Virus record (IMG/VR): IMGVR_UViG_3300030103_002991
Span: 1 to 36,093 of that record
Length of the DNA: 36,093 nucleotides
Origin: a virus
Reading direction: 5' to 3' (one strand)
Position 1 is the stretch's first letter; each line of letters begins with the position of its first letter. The position numbers and the translations under genes are program-made. Below, piece after piece: positions 1 through 7,722 of the stretch. The notes beneath the pieces were generated by a model that saw nothing but the letters and a program-made list of their open reading frames with translations, was not told the origin of the DNA and searched no databases.

Positions 1-1356
1 TACAGAAGCATTGATAAAGAATTCAGGCAAACTAAAGATGCTCAGAGAACCTTATACAATATTGATTGTTTATCAGAAAAAAGAGATGAACCATTGATAA
101 TTGTTGAGGGAGAAATGGATGTTCTCAGTTTGCATGAATGTGGTTATACCAAAGTTGTGAGCTTACCAGACGGAGCATCTAAAGAAGCAAAGTTTAGAGA
201 TGATGATAAAAGATTTGATGCTTTAAAAACTCATGCTGAAGAATTAGCAAAGGAGCAATCAATAATCATAGCAACCGATAATGATGAAGCAGGAAAAGCT
301 TTAGCATTAGAACTAGCTCATAGATTTGGAAAAGATAGATGTAGTTATGTTGATTGGGGTTCAATTACATTATCTGGCGACATTAAATGTAAAGATGCTT
401 CAGATGCTTTATCTTATGGAGCTACTGATACAATAAAATTATTCATTGATAAAGCAAAGCCATACCCAGTTGAAGGATTATACAAAGCTAATGACTATAT
501 AAATCAAGTCATGGATTTATATGAAGGCAAAGAAGAAAAGCCACTAACAACAGGATATGAAGTGTTAGATTCTGTATATAGATTAATGACTGGTGTTTTT
601 ACAATAGTTACTGGTATACCTAATCATGGAAAGTCTAATTTTCTTGACCAGATTTTAGTAAATGCAAGTAAACTACATAAATGGAAATTTGCTATATTCT
701 CTCCAGAACATTCAACCCCAAGACATTTAACTAGATTAGCTGAAAAATATTTAGAATTACCATTCACAAAAGGAGCTACAAGAAAAATGAATGAGGCAGA
801 ATTATTACAAGCTATGAAATATTTAAATAATAATTTTTTCTTTTTAGAATCAAGAGAAGAAAGACCAACTATTAAATGGATTTTAGATAAAGCAAGAGTT
901 GCAGTTATAAGAGAAGGAATAAATGGGATTGTAATTGACCCATATAATGAGATAGATACAAACGATAGAGGAACTAAAAGAGAGGATGAACATATAAAAG
1001 AGATTATATCTGCTTGTAAAAGATTTGCTAGAACTCATAATGTTTCAGTATGGATTGTAGCTCATCCTGCAAAAATGCAAAGAAACAATGATGGCACATA
1101 TCCAATTCCAAGTATGTATGATATATCAGGTTCAGCTCATTGGCACAATATGGCAGATATTGGCTTGTGTGTGCATAGAAACTTTGAGGAGAATGAAACA
1201 GTTGTTTATGTTAAGAAAGTAAGAGAGCAAGGCTTATACGGAGAAATAGGAGAATGTTTATTTAGTTATGATGTATCTACAAGAAGTTATAGAGAGAAAA
1301 TAACAGAAGAGATAAAAGAAGAAATAAACAATATTGATGCTTGGTGGAAAGATTAA
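1..1356 (+). CDS. Primase-helicase (Twinkle/T7 gp4 type), 5'-truncated
   Basis: The reading frame is open to the left edge of the window, so the start lies outside it; the first in-window start-like codon (TTG at 94) falls inside the TOPRIM domain and is not the real start. The TOPRIM signature IIVEGEMD (about 97-120) and the ATDNDEAG motif (near 270-293) give the acidic metal-binding residues of a DnaG-like primase. The C-terminal half is a RecA-fold DnaB/Twinkle helicase: Walker A TGIPNHGKS (about 609-636), an SPEH motif after it, Walker B IVIDPYNE, and a sensor-like IVAHP segment. Phage enzymes of this family unwind DNA at the replication fork and synthesise primers. The gene is followed by a strong bidirectional terminator, so it appears to be the last gene of a plus-strand replication operon. 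The family call is firm. Whether the missing N-terminus carries a zinc-binding primase domain cannot be seen. Confidence 0.93.
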   Translation, partial: YRSIDKEFRQTKDAQRTLYNIDCLSEKRDEPLIIVEGEMDVLSLHECGYTKVVSLPDGASKEAKFRDDDKRFDALKTHAEELAKEQSIIIATDNDEAGKALALELAHRFGKDRCSYVDWGSITLSGDIKCKDASDALSYGATDTIKLFIDKAKPYPVEGLYKANDYINQVMDLYEGKEEKPLTTGYEVLDSVYRLMTGVFTIVTGIPNHGKSNFLDQILVNASKLHKWKFAIFSPEHSTPRHLTRLAEKYLELPFTKGATRKMNEAELLQAMKYLNNNFFFLESREERPTIKWILDKARVAVIREGINGIVIDPYNEIDTNDRGTKREDEHIKEIISACKRFARTHNVSVWIVAHPAKMQRNNDGTYPIPSMYDISGSAHWHNMADIGLCVHRNFEENETVVYVKKVREQGLYGEIGECLFSYDVSTRSYREKITEEIKEEINNIDAWWKD

Positions 1357-1423
1357 AACTTGTGTAATTAGTATTTTTATGTATAATAAATATATTCTTG
1401 CGTTTTTGGAAACAAAAAATAAT

Positions 1424-1457
1424 AAGCCTAATAATTTATTTTATTAGGCTTTTTTAT
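1424..1457. terminator. Bidirectional intrinsic terminator
   Basis: A perfect 11-bp stem (AAGCCTAATAA at 1424-1434, TTATTAGGCTT at 1441-1451) encloses a 6-nt loop. A T-run follows on the plus strand, and an A-run precedes it that becomes a T-run on the minus strand. It lies between the 3' ends of the convergent helicase and HTH genes, so it should terminate both transcripts. Confidence 0.85.
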
Positions 1458-1687
1458 TATTTATATTTTTTATCAATAAGATAAGCTTGAAAATCTAGCC
1501 ATAGATTATGTTTATATAAAAAATACATCATTTGAATTTGATATAGTTTAGACTCTGGTATTTTAGTTTTACTACTTACATATCTTCTAAAGTGTTGGGG
1601 AGTTATCCCTAAAGAATGTGCAAAATGTGTCTGCCAACCAGAGCCAAATAATTTAATGCCTATTTCTTTTAATTCTTCTGCATTCAT
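1457..1687 (-). CDS. Small helix-turn-helix protein
   Basis: This is a 76-residue basic protein. Residues about 17-45 look like a helix-turn-helix: the segment WQTHFAHSLGITPQHFRRYV has the alanine, glycine and hydrophobic spacing of XRE-like recognition units, followed by a short basic helix. The C-terminal third is hydrophobic and aromatic and could form a dimerisation helix. It is the second gene of a minus-strand pair; its ATG overlaps the end region of the upstream DUF932 gene, suggesting translational coupling. It may be a repressor acting on the divergent control region near 2.76 kb, which holds a 17-bp palindrome, but that link is inference. I do not recognise a named family, and confidence that it binds DNA is moderate. 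Confidence 0.6.
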   Translation of the reverse strand: MNAEELKEIGIKLFGSGWQTHFAHSLGITPQHFRRYVSSKTKIPESKLYQIQMMYFLYKHNLWLDFQAYLIDKKYK

Positions 1688-1689
1688 TT

Positions 1690-2724
1690 TTAAGCATAAA
1701 TTTTATCATTGCTTTGCATTAAAGAACCACCTATTCTTTCAAGATATAATGCTCTTTGAATGTTTTTTATTTTTCTCGCAGTAGAAGTAAAAGCTTGAAT
1801 TAATCCATATAAGGTATAATCGTTTTCTTTATCAAACTCTTCCTTAATCATTTTTTCTTCCTCATCTGTAGTTTGAAAAACTTCCTTTATTTTTTTATAT
1901 TTTACTCTTTTAATTTCTTGCTGAGTAGTGGCTTTTAATATATTTAAATTGTTTTTAAAAATATCTTTGCTTAGTAAATGATTTATTACAGTATCAACTT
2001 TATCTAAGGCATGAGTTGGTATAATGTAATTAGGAGAATATCCAATTTCATTTTTTCCTCCTAAATGGAAAGTATTTGTAATTGTTTCACTACTAGGCAA
2101 CATCAATCCATTAGTACAGACTAATCTATATATGAGAGCTGATATTGTCAGAGAAGAACGACCTACTTCAGAATTCCTTAAATATATTCCTCCATATACT
2201 GTATCTCCCTGCCTAACCTGTCCAATGAGATTGGTAAACCTAATTTTCATGCTCATTATATTATCATCTTCATAACCACTAAGAAGAACAAAATTTTTCT
2301 TATCAAACTTTGGTTCTAAATAACTTAATACTTCTTTGTTATCCATAATTTTGTATCTGTTAGATAGTAAAGCTCTTACATTTCCAATAGACTTTCCTTT
2401 TAATATATTTTTTATTCTAAAAGGTTTTTTTATTCTTTGGGTTCTGAATAAATGTGGTTTATTTGTTTTATTTAAAGTATTTATTGTTTTCTCAAATAAC
2501 TGTGGTTCTTCATCTTTTATTCTGTTATAATAGCTGTACGGAATCTTGAATTTAGATGATAAGTTTTTGTGAAAATTTGTAGTCATATCAAAAACATTTC
2601 CATTAACTACAGCTTGTTTTCCATCCACTACAAAAAAATCCTGCATAGAATGAATACTATCATTTCTCAAAGTTGCGTTGTAATTTATCTTTTTTCTAAA
2701 ATTTTCATAATCATATTGAAACAT
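1690..2724 (-). CDS. DUF932-family phage/plasmid protein
   Basis: A 344-residue protein. The central region, with VRALLSNRYKIMDN (about residues 116-129) and GIYLRNSEVGRSSLTISA followed by VCTNGLM (about 179-208), matches the DUF932 family found in phages and plasmids, whose biochemical role is not established. The family is often located beside replication and recombination genes, as here. The ATG at 2724 is preceded by a strong Shine-Dalgarno (GGAGG, about 7 nt upstream), which fixes the start. It is divergent from the ParB-like gene at 2808 and shares a short control region with it. No signal peptide or membrane segment is visible, so it should be cytoplasmic. Confidence 0.8.
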   Translation of the reverse strand: MFQYDYENFRKKINYNATLRNDSIHSMQDFFVVDGKQAVVNGNVFDMTTNFHKNLSSKFKIPYSYYNRIKDEEPQLFEKTINTLNKTNKPHLFRTQRIKKPFRIKNILKGKSIGNVRALLSNRYKIMDNKEVLSYLEPKFDKKNFVLLSGYEDDNIMSMKIRFTNLIGQVRQGDTVYGGIYLRNSEVGRSSLTISALIYRLVCTNGLMLPSSETITNTFHLGGKNEIGYSPNYIIPTHALDKVDTVINHLLSKDIFKNNLNILKATTQQEIKRVKYKKIKEVFQTTDEEEKMIKEEFDKENDYTLYGLIQAFTSTARKIKNIQRALYLERIGGSLMQSNDKIYA

Positions 2725-2751
2725 ATTTCCTCCAAAAGTTATATTTACACC

Positions 2752-2782
2752 TTGATAATAGCATATTATATGCTAGTATAAA
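2752..2782 (+). promoter_or_regulatory. Promoter with palindromic operator between divergent genes
   Basis: A plausible sigma70 promoter for the ParB-like gene has -35 TTGATA (2752-2757) and -10 TAGTAT (2774-2779, 16-nt spacer) or TATAAA (2777-2782). The spacer is filled by the inverted repeat TAGCATAT-T-ATATGCTA (2759-2775), the right size and place for a repressor site. No experimental support is available. Confidence 0.5.
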
Positions 2783-2807
2783 AGAATATTTTTATCATGG
2801 AGTTAAA

Positions 2808-3398
2808 ATGCAAAAAACTGAAATAGAATATGTCAAAACAGAGAATCTCAAAGTTTATGAAAGAAACAGTAGAATACACAATCAAGAGCAGATAATCCAG
2901 ATAGCAAAAAGCATAAAAGAGTTTGGATTTACCAATCCAATAATTATTGATGAAAATAATATGATACTAGCAGGTCATGCCAGAGTAGAAGCAACAAAGC
3001 TTATAGATAGAACTTACTTTCCAGATGTTGATGAAGTGCCTTGTATAAGGCTTAAAGAGCTAACAGAGGACAAGAAAAGAGCATATGTTATAGCAGATAA
3101 CAAAATTGCAGAAAACTCAGAATGGAACTACGACCTATATATGTCAGAGTTAAAATATTTAAATGATGTTGATTTTGATTTAACAACCATAGGAATAGAT
3201 GCTGATATGTCTATAGAGGATGCAGTATATAAACCAATAACAGATTTTAGTTCAGCAGAAGTTCAAAATTCAGATATAAATAAAGCACAAAATAACATGG
3301 CAAAAGATATAAGTAATATTCAGAAGGATAGCTCAGAAGCAGGGGTAGATGTAGTTTGTCCTAATTGCCAACATCAATTTAAGTTTACAGGTTTTTAA
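2808..3398 (+). CDS. ParB/sulfiredoxin-fold protein with C-terminal CxxC
   Basis: A 196-residue protein. Residues about 5-110 form a ParB-like N-terminal domain: VKTENLKVYERNSR, then IKEFGFTNPIIID, the GHAR box (ILAGHARVEA) and VIADNKIAENSEWN. Many phage ParB-like proteins of this type have nuclease, CTPase or modification-associated roles and often sit next to DNA-modifying enzymes. The C-terminus ends with VVCPNCQHQF, a single CxxC that could be half of a zinc ribbon completed by dimerisation. GGAG about 7 nt upstream supports the ATG. It is the first gene of the plus-strand cassette to 6233; its TAA overlaps the next ATG (TAATG). A second ParB-like gene lies at 5664. Segregation of DNA is unlikely as its job because no ParA is present here. 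Confidence 0.82.
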   Translation: MQKTEIEYVKTENLKVYERNSRIHNQEQIIQIAKSIKEFGFTNPIIIDENNMILAGHARVEATKLIDRTYFPDVDEVPCIRLKELTEDKKRAYVIADNKIAENSEWNYDLYMSELKYLNDVDFDLTTIGIDADMSIEDAVYKPITDFSSAEVQNSDINKAQNNMAKDISNIQKDSSEAGVDVVCPNCQHQFKFTGF

Positions 3399-3958
3399 TG
3401 AGAATAATTATAAGAGCAGTTCCTTCAAGAATTGAATACATAAATTATTTGCAAGAAAAATTACCAAAAGCAGAATGGATAATAGATAAAAAAGGCAACG
3501 GAGCAATGTGGTCTTACTTAAAAGCACTTGAATTGTTGAATAATAAATCAGGTATTATAATGGAAGATGATGCTTTGTTGTGTACTAACTTTTTACAAAA
3601 AATCAGTAAAGAAATATCAAAAAAACCTTTTAATTTTATTAATTTTTTTTCTATGAGAAAAGCAGATTTAGAAATAGGAAGTAGATGGTATTCTGATTAT
3701 ACTTGTAATATATGTACTTTTTTTCCTGAAGGACAGGCAGAAAAAATACTTGAATGGCATAAATCTTATTGGGAACCTGCAAACTTTGAAGGAAACAAAC
3801 CAACTTCTGCTTGTGATTTATTTTTAAGAAGCTATTTTAAAAAAAATAAAATAAAATGTTGGTTAGTAGTTCCGAATTTAGTTGACCACAGAATAGGAGT
3901 TAGTGCCATAGATAGTAGAAGGTCATCAAAAAGAATAAGCAAAACATTTAAAGGATAA
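3398..3958 (+). CDS. Glycosyltransferase-like protein (GT-A/GT25-like)
   Basis: A 186-residue protein with the segment GIIMEDDALL (residues about 52-61), a DxD-type EDD motif after a hydrophobic strand, as in GT-A glycosyltransferases of the LPS (GT25) type. An N-terminal strand (MRIIIRAVPSR) and the C-terminal segment VPNLVDHRIG also resemble small phage glycosyltransferases, where VDH and the following basic tail are common. It would transfer a sugar from a nucleotide-sugar donor; the acceptor may be phage DNA or a host surface glycan and cannot be told from sequence. It is coupled to the upstream ParB-like gene by a TAATG overlap, and the next gene begins 1 nt after its stop. The fold call is reasonable and the substrate is unknown. 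Confidence 0.65.
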   Translation: MRIIIRAVPSRIEYINYLQEKLPKAEWIIDKKGNGAMWSYLKALELLNNKSGIIMEDDALLCTNFLQKISKEISKKPFNFINFFSMRKADLEIGSRWYSDYTCNICTFFPEGQAEKILEWHKSYWEPANFEGNKPTSACDLFLRSYFKKNKIKCWLVVPNLVDHRIGVSAIDSRRSSKRISKTFKG

Positions 3959-3959
3959 A

Positions 3960-4490
3960 ATGAAATTCAAAAAAACAGATGAATTTAAAAAATTTATGAG
4001 TATAAATCCTATAGTAAAATACAAATATTTAAATTTGCCTCAAAATATGATTAATCCTTCAGAAGAAGAACTTAATAAAGTTATGAAAGGGAGAAAAATT
4101 AAAACATGGGGAAGGTTAAACAAACAACATCAAGGTTTAGACCCTCATTGGATATGTATTAATTTTAAAAAAAGAAAAAAAGCACCTTTGCATACTGACC
4201 CATTATATCCAAGATACTCTCATCATTTAAAAATAAGAGTAGATGATGGTATTGAATGTGGAGGGTTACCAGAAGATTATCCACAGTTTCCTAAAGGAGA
4301 AAAAAGAAAAACTATTAAAATGAAAAGAGGTTTATGGTATGTTTTAGATACTCATTCTCCACACCAAGTATACTCTACAAAAGATGGTAGTATATGGAAT
4401 TTAGCAATATCAATAGATAGTCATATAGTTTTAGATATTACAAAATGTTTAGATATGTGTTTAATTTATTCAAAAAGAGGTCTGTTATAA
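3960..4490 (+). CDS. Putative 2OG-Fe(II) oxygenase-like protein
   Basis: A 176-residue protein without a clear named family. It has features of a double-stranded beta-helix oxygenase: PLHTD with H78 and D80 as a possible HxD metal pair, then LKIRV, and later GLWYVLDTHSPHQVY with H132 or H135 as the distal histidine, followed by a short strand. The expected 2OG-binding arginine after the distal histidine is not obvious, so catalytic activity is uncertain. It lies between a glycosyltransferase-like gene and an IbrA-like gene, a context in which oxygenases often act on modified bases or carbohydrates. The start has a purine-rich AAAGGA upstream. Its 3' end overlaps the IbrA-like reading frame. 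Confidence 0.42.
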   Translation: MKFKKTDEFKKFMSINPIVKYKYLNLPQNMINPSEEELNKVMKGRKIKTWGRLNKQHQGLDPHWICINFKKRKKAPLHTDPLYPRYSHHLKIRVDDGIECGGLPEDYPQFPKGEKRKTIKMKRGLWYVLDTHSPHQVYSTKDGSIWNLAISIDSHIVLDITKCLDMCLIYSKRGLL

Positions 4491-5689
4491 AAATATATCT
4501 CAATAAAAATGTTTATGACTCTGCGATTGAAAGATTAGAATATATTTTTGATGAATTTGAAAATGTAATTGTAGCATCATCTGGGGGTAAAGATAGCACA
4601 GTTATTTTTAATCTTGCTTTACAAGTAGCCAGAAAGAAAAAAAAATTACCATTAAAAGTAATGTTCCTTGACCAAGAAGCAGAATGGCAGTCTGTTATAG
4701 ATTATACCAAAGAGATTATGTATCACAAAGATGTAGAGCCTATGTGGTATCAAGTTCCAATAAGATTGTTTAATGCTACATCCATGCAAGAAGCTTGGTT
4801 AGAATGTTGGAAAGAGGGAGAAGAATGGATGAGGGAGAAGGATGATATAAGTATAAAAGAAAATGATTTTGGTACAAATAGATTTCATGACAGTTTCCCT
4901 AAGATACTAAAGAAGTTATACCCAGAGCAAAATGCCTGTTATCTAATTGGTATGAGATGCGAAGAAAGCCCTGCAAGAGTAGCATCATTAACACAACTAC
5001 TTACTTATAAAGCAATAACATGGGGAAAGAGGTATACCCCAAAAGCAACATTTGAATCTAAAGGCTATGGTCATTATTACTTTGCTCCTCTTTATGATTG
5101 GACACTATCCGATATCTGGAAATGTATACATGACAACAAATGGAACTATGCAGATATATACAATAAAATGTATCAATATGGTATACCCCCCATAAAAATG
5201 AGAGTATCTAACTTGCATCATGAAACAGCGGTACACCAGTTATTCTTTTTGCATGAGGTCGAACCAAAAACATGGACAAAACTAACGCAAAGATTGAAGG
5301 GTATAAACCAGACTAAACATCTAAAGCAAAGCGAAATGTTTAGAGTATCTAAGCTTCCATATATGTTCAAAGATTGGAAAGAGTACAGAGATTATCTATT
5401 AGACAAATTGATTACTATACCAGAGCATCAGGAGAAGTTTAGAAAGAGATTTGCAGAGCTAGATGTAAAGTATAGGCATATGAAAAACAGAAACGATTTA
5501 TACAAGAAAGAAATACTATCAATACTATGCAATGACCACGAATTCTTTAGGCTAGAAATGTTTACACAACACAACGCACACATGATAGCTTTAAGGAGAA
5601 CAATGGAGGGTAAAGTTCACAAAGCTCACGATAAATGGAATAAATATATATGGAGTACAGAGGATGTTCAAAGACCAACCAATAAATAA
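4445..5689 (+). CDS. ibrA: IbrA-like PAPS-reductase-family (PP-loop) protein
   Basis: A protein of up to 414 residues. The PP-loop ATP-binding motif SSGGKDST (about residues 45-52) and LPLKVMFLDQEAEWQ place it in the PAPS reductase/adenylyl-transfer superfamily. The long C-terminal region with LIGMRCEESPAR, YAPLYDW-type and SDIWKCI segments and WNKY near the end is typical of IbrA proteins (PAPS reductase domain plus DUF3440). IbrA occurs with IbrB, as it does here. In E. coli the pair is known as a regulator of immunoglobulin-binding genes; its chemistry is unresolved. The ATG at 4445 gives a 46-nt overlap with the upstream gene and a non-conserved leader. A better-placed but non-canonical ATA at 4487, after AAGAGG and overlapping the previous stop as ATAA, could be the true start. 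Confidence 0.85.
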   Translation: MFRYVFNLFKKRSVIKIYLNKNVYDSAIERLEYIFDEFENVIVASSGGKDSTVIFNLALQVARKKKKLPLKVMFLDQEAEWQSVIDYTKEIMYHKDVEPMWYQVPIRLFNATSMQEAWLECWKEGEEWMREKDDISIKENDFGTNRFHDSFPKILKKLYPEQNACYLIGMRCEESPARVASLTQLLTYKAITWGKRYTPKATFESKGYGHYYFAPLYDWTLSDIWKCIHDNKWNYADIYNKMYQYGIPPIKMRVSNLHHETAVHQLFFLHEVEPKTWTKLTQRLKGINQTKHLKQSEMFRVSKLPYMFKDWKEYRDYLLDKLITIPEHQEKFRKRFAELDVKYRHMKNRNDLYKKEILSILCNDHEFFRLEMFTQHNAHMIALRRTMEGKVHKAHDKWNKYIWSTEDVQRPTNK

Positions 5690-6233
5690 TGTGATATGGG
5701 TTCCAATAGAACAAGTGCAATCCAATCATTACAATCCTAATTCAGTAGCTAAAAGCGAAATGCGACTACTGTATACATCAATAAAACATGATGGGTATAC
5801 ACAGCCTGTGGTAACAATTTATGATAAAAAGTTGAACAAGTATATTATCATAGATGGTTTTCATAGATACGCAATCATGAAAGCAAATAAAGATATAGCA
5901 GAGAGAACAGATAATAAGCTCCCTATAGTAGTGTTAGATAAGACTATGGCAGAAAGAATGGCATCAACAGTACGACATAACAGAGCAAGAGGAACTCATA
6001 GTGTAGAAGGCATGAGCAGTCTAGTCTTTGGTATGTTGGATGAGGGTATACCAGATGAGGATATTTGCGAAGAGCTAGGAATGGAACCAGATGAGCTACT
6101 TAGGTTAAAGCACATAACTGGTTTTTCTAAATTATTTGAAAATGCAGAATATAAAAAATCATGGAAAACAAAGCAGATGATACTGTATGAAAAGAAAATA
6201 AAAGAGGATAGTAAAGTGCCAGAAGGAGAATGA
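5664..6233 (+). CDS. ibrB: IbrB-like ParB-domain protein
   Basis: A 189-residue protein with a ParB/Srx domain: WVPIEQVQSNHYNPN, then SIKHDGYTQPVV, the catalytic-type box IIDGFHRYAI (about residues 61-70) and MASTVRHNRARGTHS (about 99-113). The C-terminal half is helical with LGMEPDELLRLKHITG, resembling an HTH. This is the usual partner of IbrA and is 26 nt overlapped with it, indicating coupled translation. The GFHR box and RHNRARG match IbrB rather than chromosome-partitioning ParB. It is the last gene of the cassette; 27 bp separate it from the end of the convergent GGCT-like gene, with no clear terminator. The role may be DNA- or nucleotide-related, but is not established. Confidence 0.85.
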   Translation: MFKDQPINNVIWVPIEQVQSNHYNPNSVAKSEMRLLYTSIKHDGYTQPVVTIYDKKLNKYIIIDGFHRYAIMKANKDIAERTDNKLPIVVLDKTMAERMASTVRHNRARGTHSVEGMSSLVFGMLDEGIPDEDICEELGMEPDELLRLKHITGFSKLFENAEYKKSWKTKQMILYEKKIKEDSKVPEGE

Positions 6234-6259
6234 CTGACACTCTACGAGCCTTAAAACGA

Positions 6260-6682
6260 CTAGAAATTACGAAAATATGGGGATAAATTGTCTTTTCTAG
6301 CCATCTCAAGGAATTTTGTATTTAAATTGAAATCTTTGTATCCCTGCAAGATAGTATCATAATATCCTTGATACGGAGGTGCAAAGTTAGTTCTATTCAT
6401 TTGATAAGTAAGAACTTCCTTGCCATTCATTTTGAAATATAACTTTTGATACAATGTTGGAAATCCTTCATAGATATCTAAAGCTTTTTCACAGTCTTTG
6501 GTAATTTCCCAAAGTCCTGCTGATAACATACTATCCTTGCAAGGCATAATGTCAGCTACACCTCTGAAAACTAACTTCCATTGGTCGACCACTATGCCTT
6601 CTAGTGGTTTTGCTTTTGGACATCTGACACCCATCTGTTTGATATTAAGATTACTTCCATATGCTAAATATAACTTACTCAT
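6260..6682 (-). CDS. Gamma-glutamylcyclotransferase-like (GGCT/AIG2) protein
   Basis: A 140-residue protein of the normal length for the GGCT-like family. The N-terminal LYLAYGSNL (residues 4-12) is the substrate-binding YGSN loop, and LDIYEGFPTLY (about 69-78) has the expected catalytic glutamate E72. Members release 5-oxoproline from gamma-glutamyl peptides or gamma-glutamylamines. The ATG lies 1 nt beyond the stop of the upstream amidoligase gene, with GGAG about 11 nt before it, so the two are co-translated from one message. This pairing suggests that one enzyme builds a glutamyl or amide linkage and the other removes it. The cellular substrate is unknown. It ends convergently against the IbrB-like gene. 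Confidence 0.85.
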   Translation of the reverse strand: MSKLYLAYGSNLNIKQMGVRCPKAKPLEGIVVDQWKLVFRGVADIMPCKDSMLSAGLWEITKDCEKALDIYEGFPTLYQKLYFKMNGKEVLTYQMNRTNFAPPYQGYYDTILQGYKDFNLNTKFLEMARKDNLSPYFRNF

Positions 6683-6683
6683 G

Positions 6684-7691
6684 TTATGCTCTCCTCAATT
6701 GTGTAGCTCTCATTTCAAAGAACTCTTTTACATACTCTGGTTGTCCTGCCATCAATGAACTATCTTGAGCATTTTCATTTGAAAATCCAAGATTAGATAT
6801 CCAAGTATTGAATTTATCAACAATTAAGGAAGATTCATTGTAAAGAGTTTCAAGAAAAGTATGAGTATAATAAAAAGTTTCTCCAGAATTATTAATGACT
6901 TTCCATCTGCCACCTCCATGATACTTCATTTTTCCCCCTGCTAAAGCAACTTGCTCTCTGAGAGAAGCATAGTTTTTACTTTTAGCTCTTGGTCTGTATG
7001 AAGCACTAAAAGAAAAAGAATTTTTAAGCTTTGATGATTGCTCAACAAAATTTTGTAAGAACTCAATCCAATTAGCAATCTTGTTATAGTCTGTAGTTCC
7101 AGAATGTTGTCTGAATTCTATAGTCTTGTATCTTCCGTAAGATTGAACATTAACTTTTGAATATCTAGTATGAGAACAATTTAAGATAGCATTTGCTAAA
7201 TCTTCATAAGTATCTTCCATTGCATCTAATCTAGCTAATCTCTGAGCATTAAAAGTACTAGCAATGCTCCCACACATACTATTAGTATTTGCTCTTCTAC
7301 TAATTGGCATCCAACTATCAATCATAGACTCATTATCTTGGTATCTCTTGATAACAAAATACATATCTTTGCTTGATAAATTTTTTGCTTCAATGTGAAC
7401 ATGAATTCCACATGAACGATTTACTTGGTCCATGTCTGAATTTCTTTTAGAAGCAGATATTGCCTTAGTTGCTTTCTTGATTGCAAGTAATCCTTCCTCG
7501 CCTTCAAGTATTGGAGAAACTAATTCATATCCCCCTCTTACTGAAGCATCAGTAACAATCTTCCAATGGCTAGTAGTTCTGTGATTATATCCTTCATACT
7601 CACAAGATAATCCTTGCTCTCTCATTGCAGTAACTAGCTTTTGTCTGTTTGTGTTGACTACTTCTATTTCAATTCCAAATCTTCTAAACAT
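6684..7691 (-). CDS. Glutamine-synthetase-like amidoligase (Amidoligase_2 type)
   Basis: A 335-residue protein with the amidoligase signature: FGIEIEVV (residues 4-11, metal-binding GxExE), TDASVRGGYELVSP, CGIHVHIEA (about 109-117) and KTIEFRQHSGTTD (about 195-207). These ligases form amide bonds between a carboxylate and an amine using ATP. The C-terminal 110 residues are basic and not recognised. I place the start at 7691 rather than at the upstream in-frame start at 7799, because a shared leader with AAAGGGG lies just before this ATG and the upstream 36 codons overlap the promoter. It is the first gene of a two-gene operon with the GGCT-like gene and is divergent from the terminase operon. 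Confidence 0.85.
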   Translation of the reverse strand: MFRRFGIEIEVVNTNRQKLVTAMREQGLSCEYEGYNHRTTSHWKIVTDASVRGGYELVSPILEGEEGLLAIKKATKAISASKRNSDMDQVNRSCGIHVHIEAKNLSSKDMYFVIKRYQDNESMIDSWMPISRRANTNSMCGSIASTFNAQRLARLDAMEDTYEDLANAILNCSHTRYSKVNVQSYGRYKTIEFRQHSGTTDYNKIANWIEFLQNFVEQSSKLKNSFSFSASYRPRAKSKNYASLREQVALAGGKMKYHGGGRWKVINNSGETFYYTHTFLETLYNESSLIVDKFNTWISNLGFSNENAQDSSLMAGQPEYVKEFFEMRATQLRRA

Positions 7692-7715
7692 TTTTTTTAT
7701 CCCCTTTGTTGTTAA
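7692..7715 (-). promoter_or_regulatory. Leader with AACAACAAAGGGG ribosome-binding motif
   Basis: On the minus strand the bases before the amidoligase ATG read AACAACAAAGGGGATAAAAAAA. Nearly the same leader precedes the winged-helix gene (ATG at 15336) and the gene starting at 36047. The GGGG core is the Shine-Dalgarno. The conservation beyond the core suggests common ancestry or common regulation of these minus-strand units. Confidence 0.65.
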
Positions 7716-7722
7716 TAATATA

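Noticed and set aside
2808-3398. ParB-like gene as a plasmid partitioning protein
   Set aside because: No ParA or centromere-like repeats nearby; the domain form and the context fit phage ParB/Srx enzymes associated with modification cassettes.
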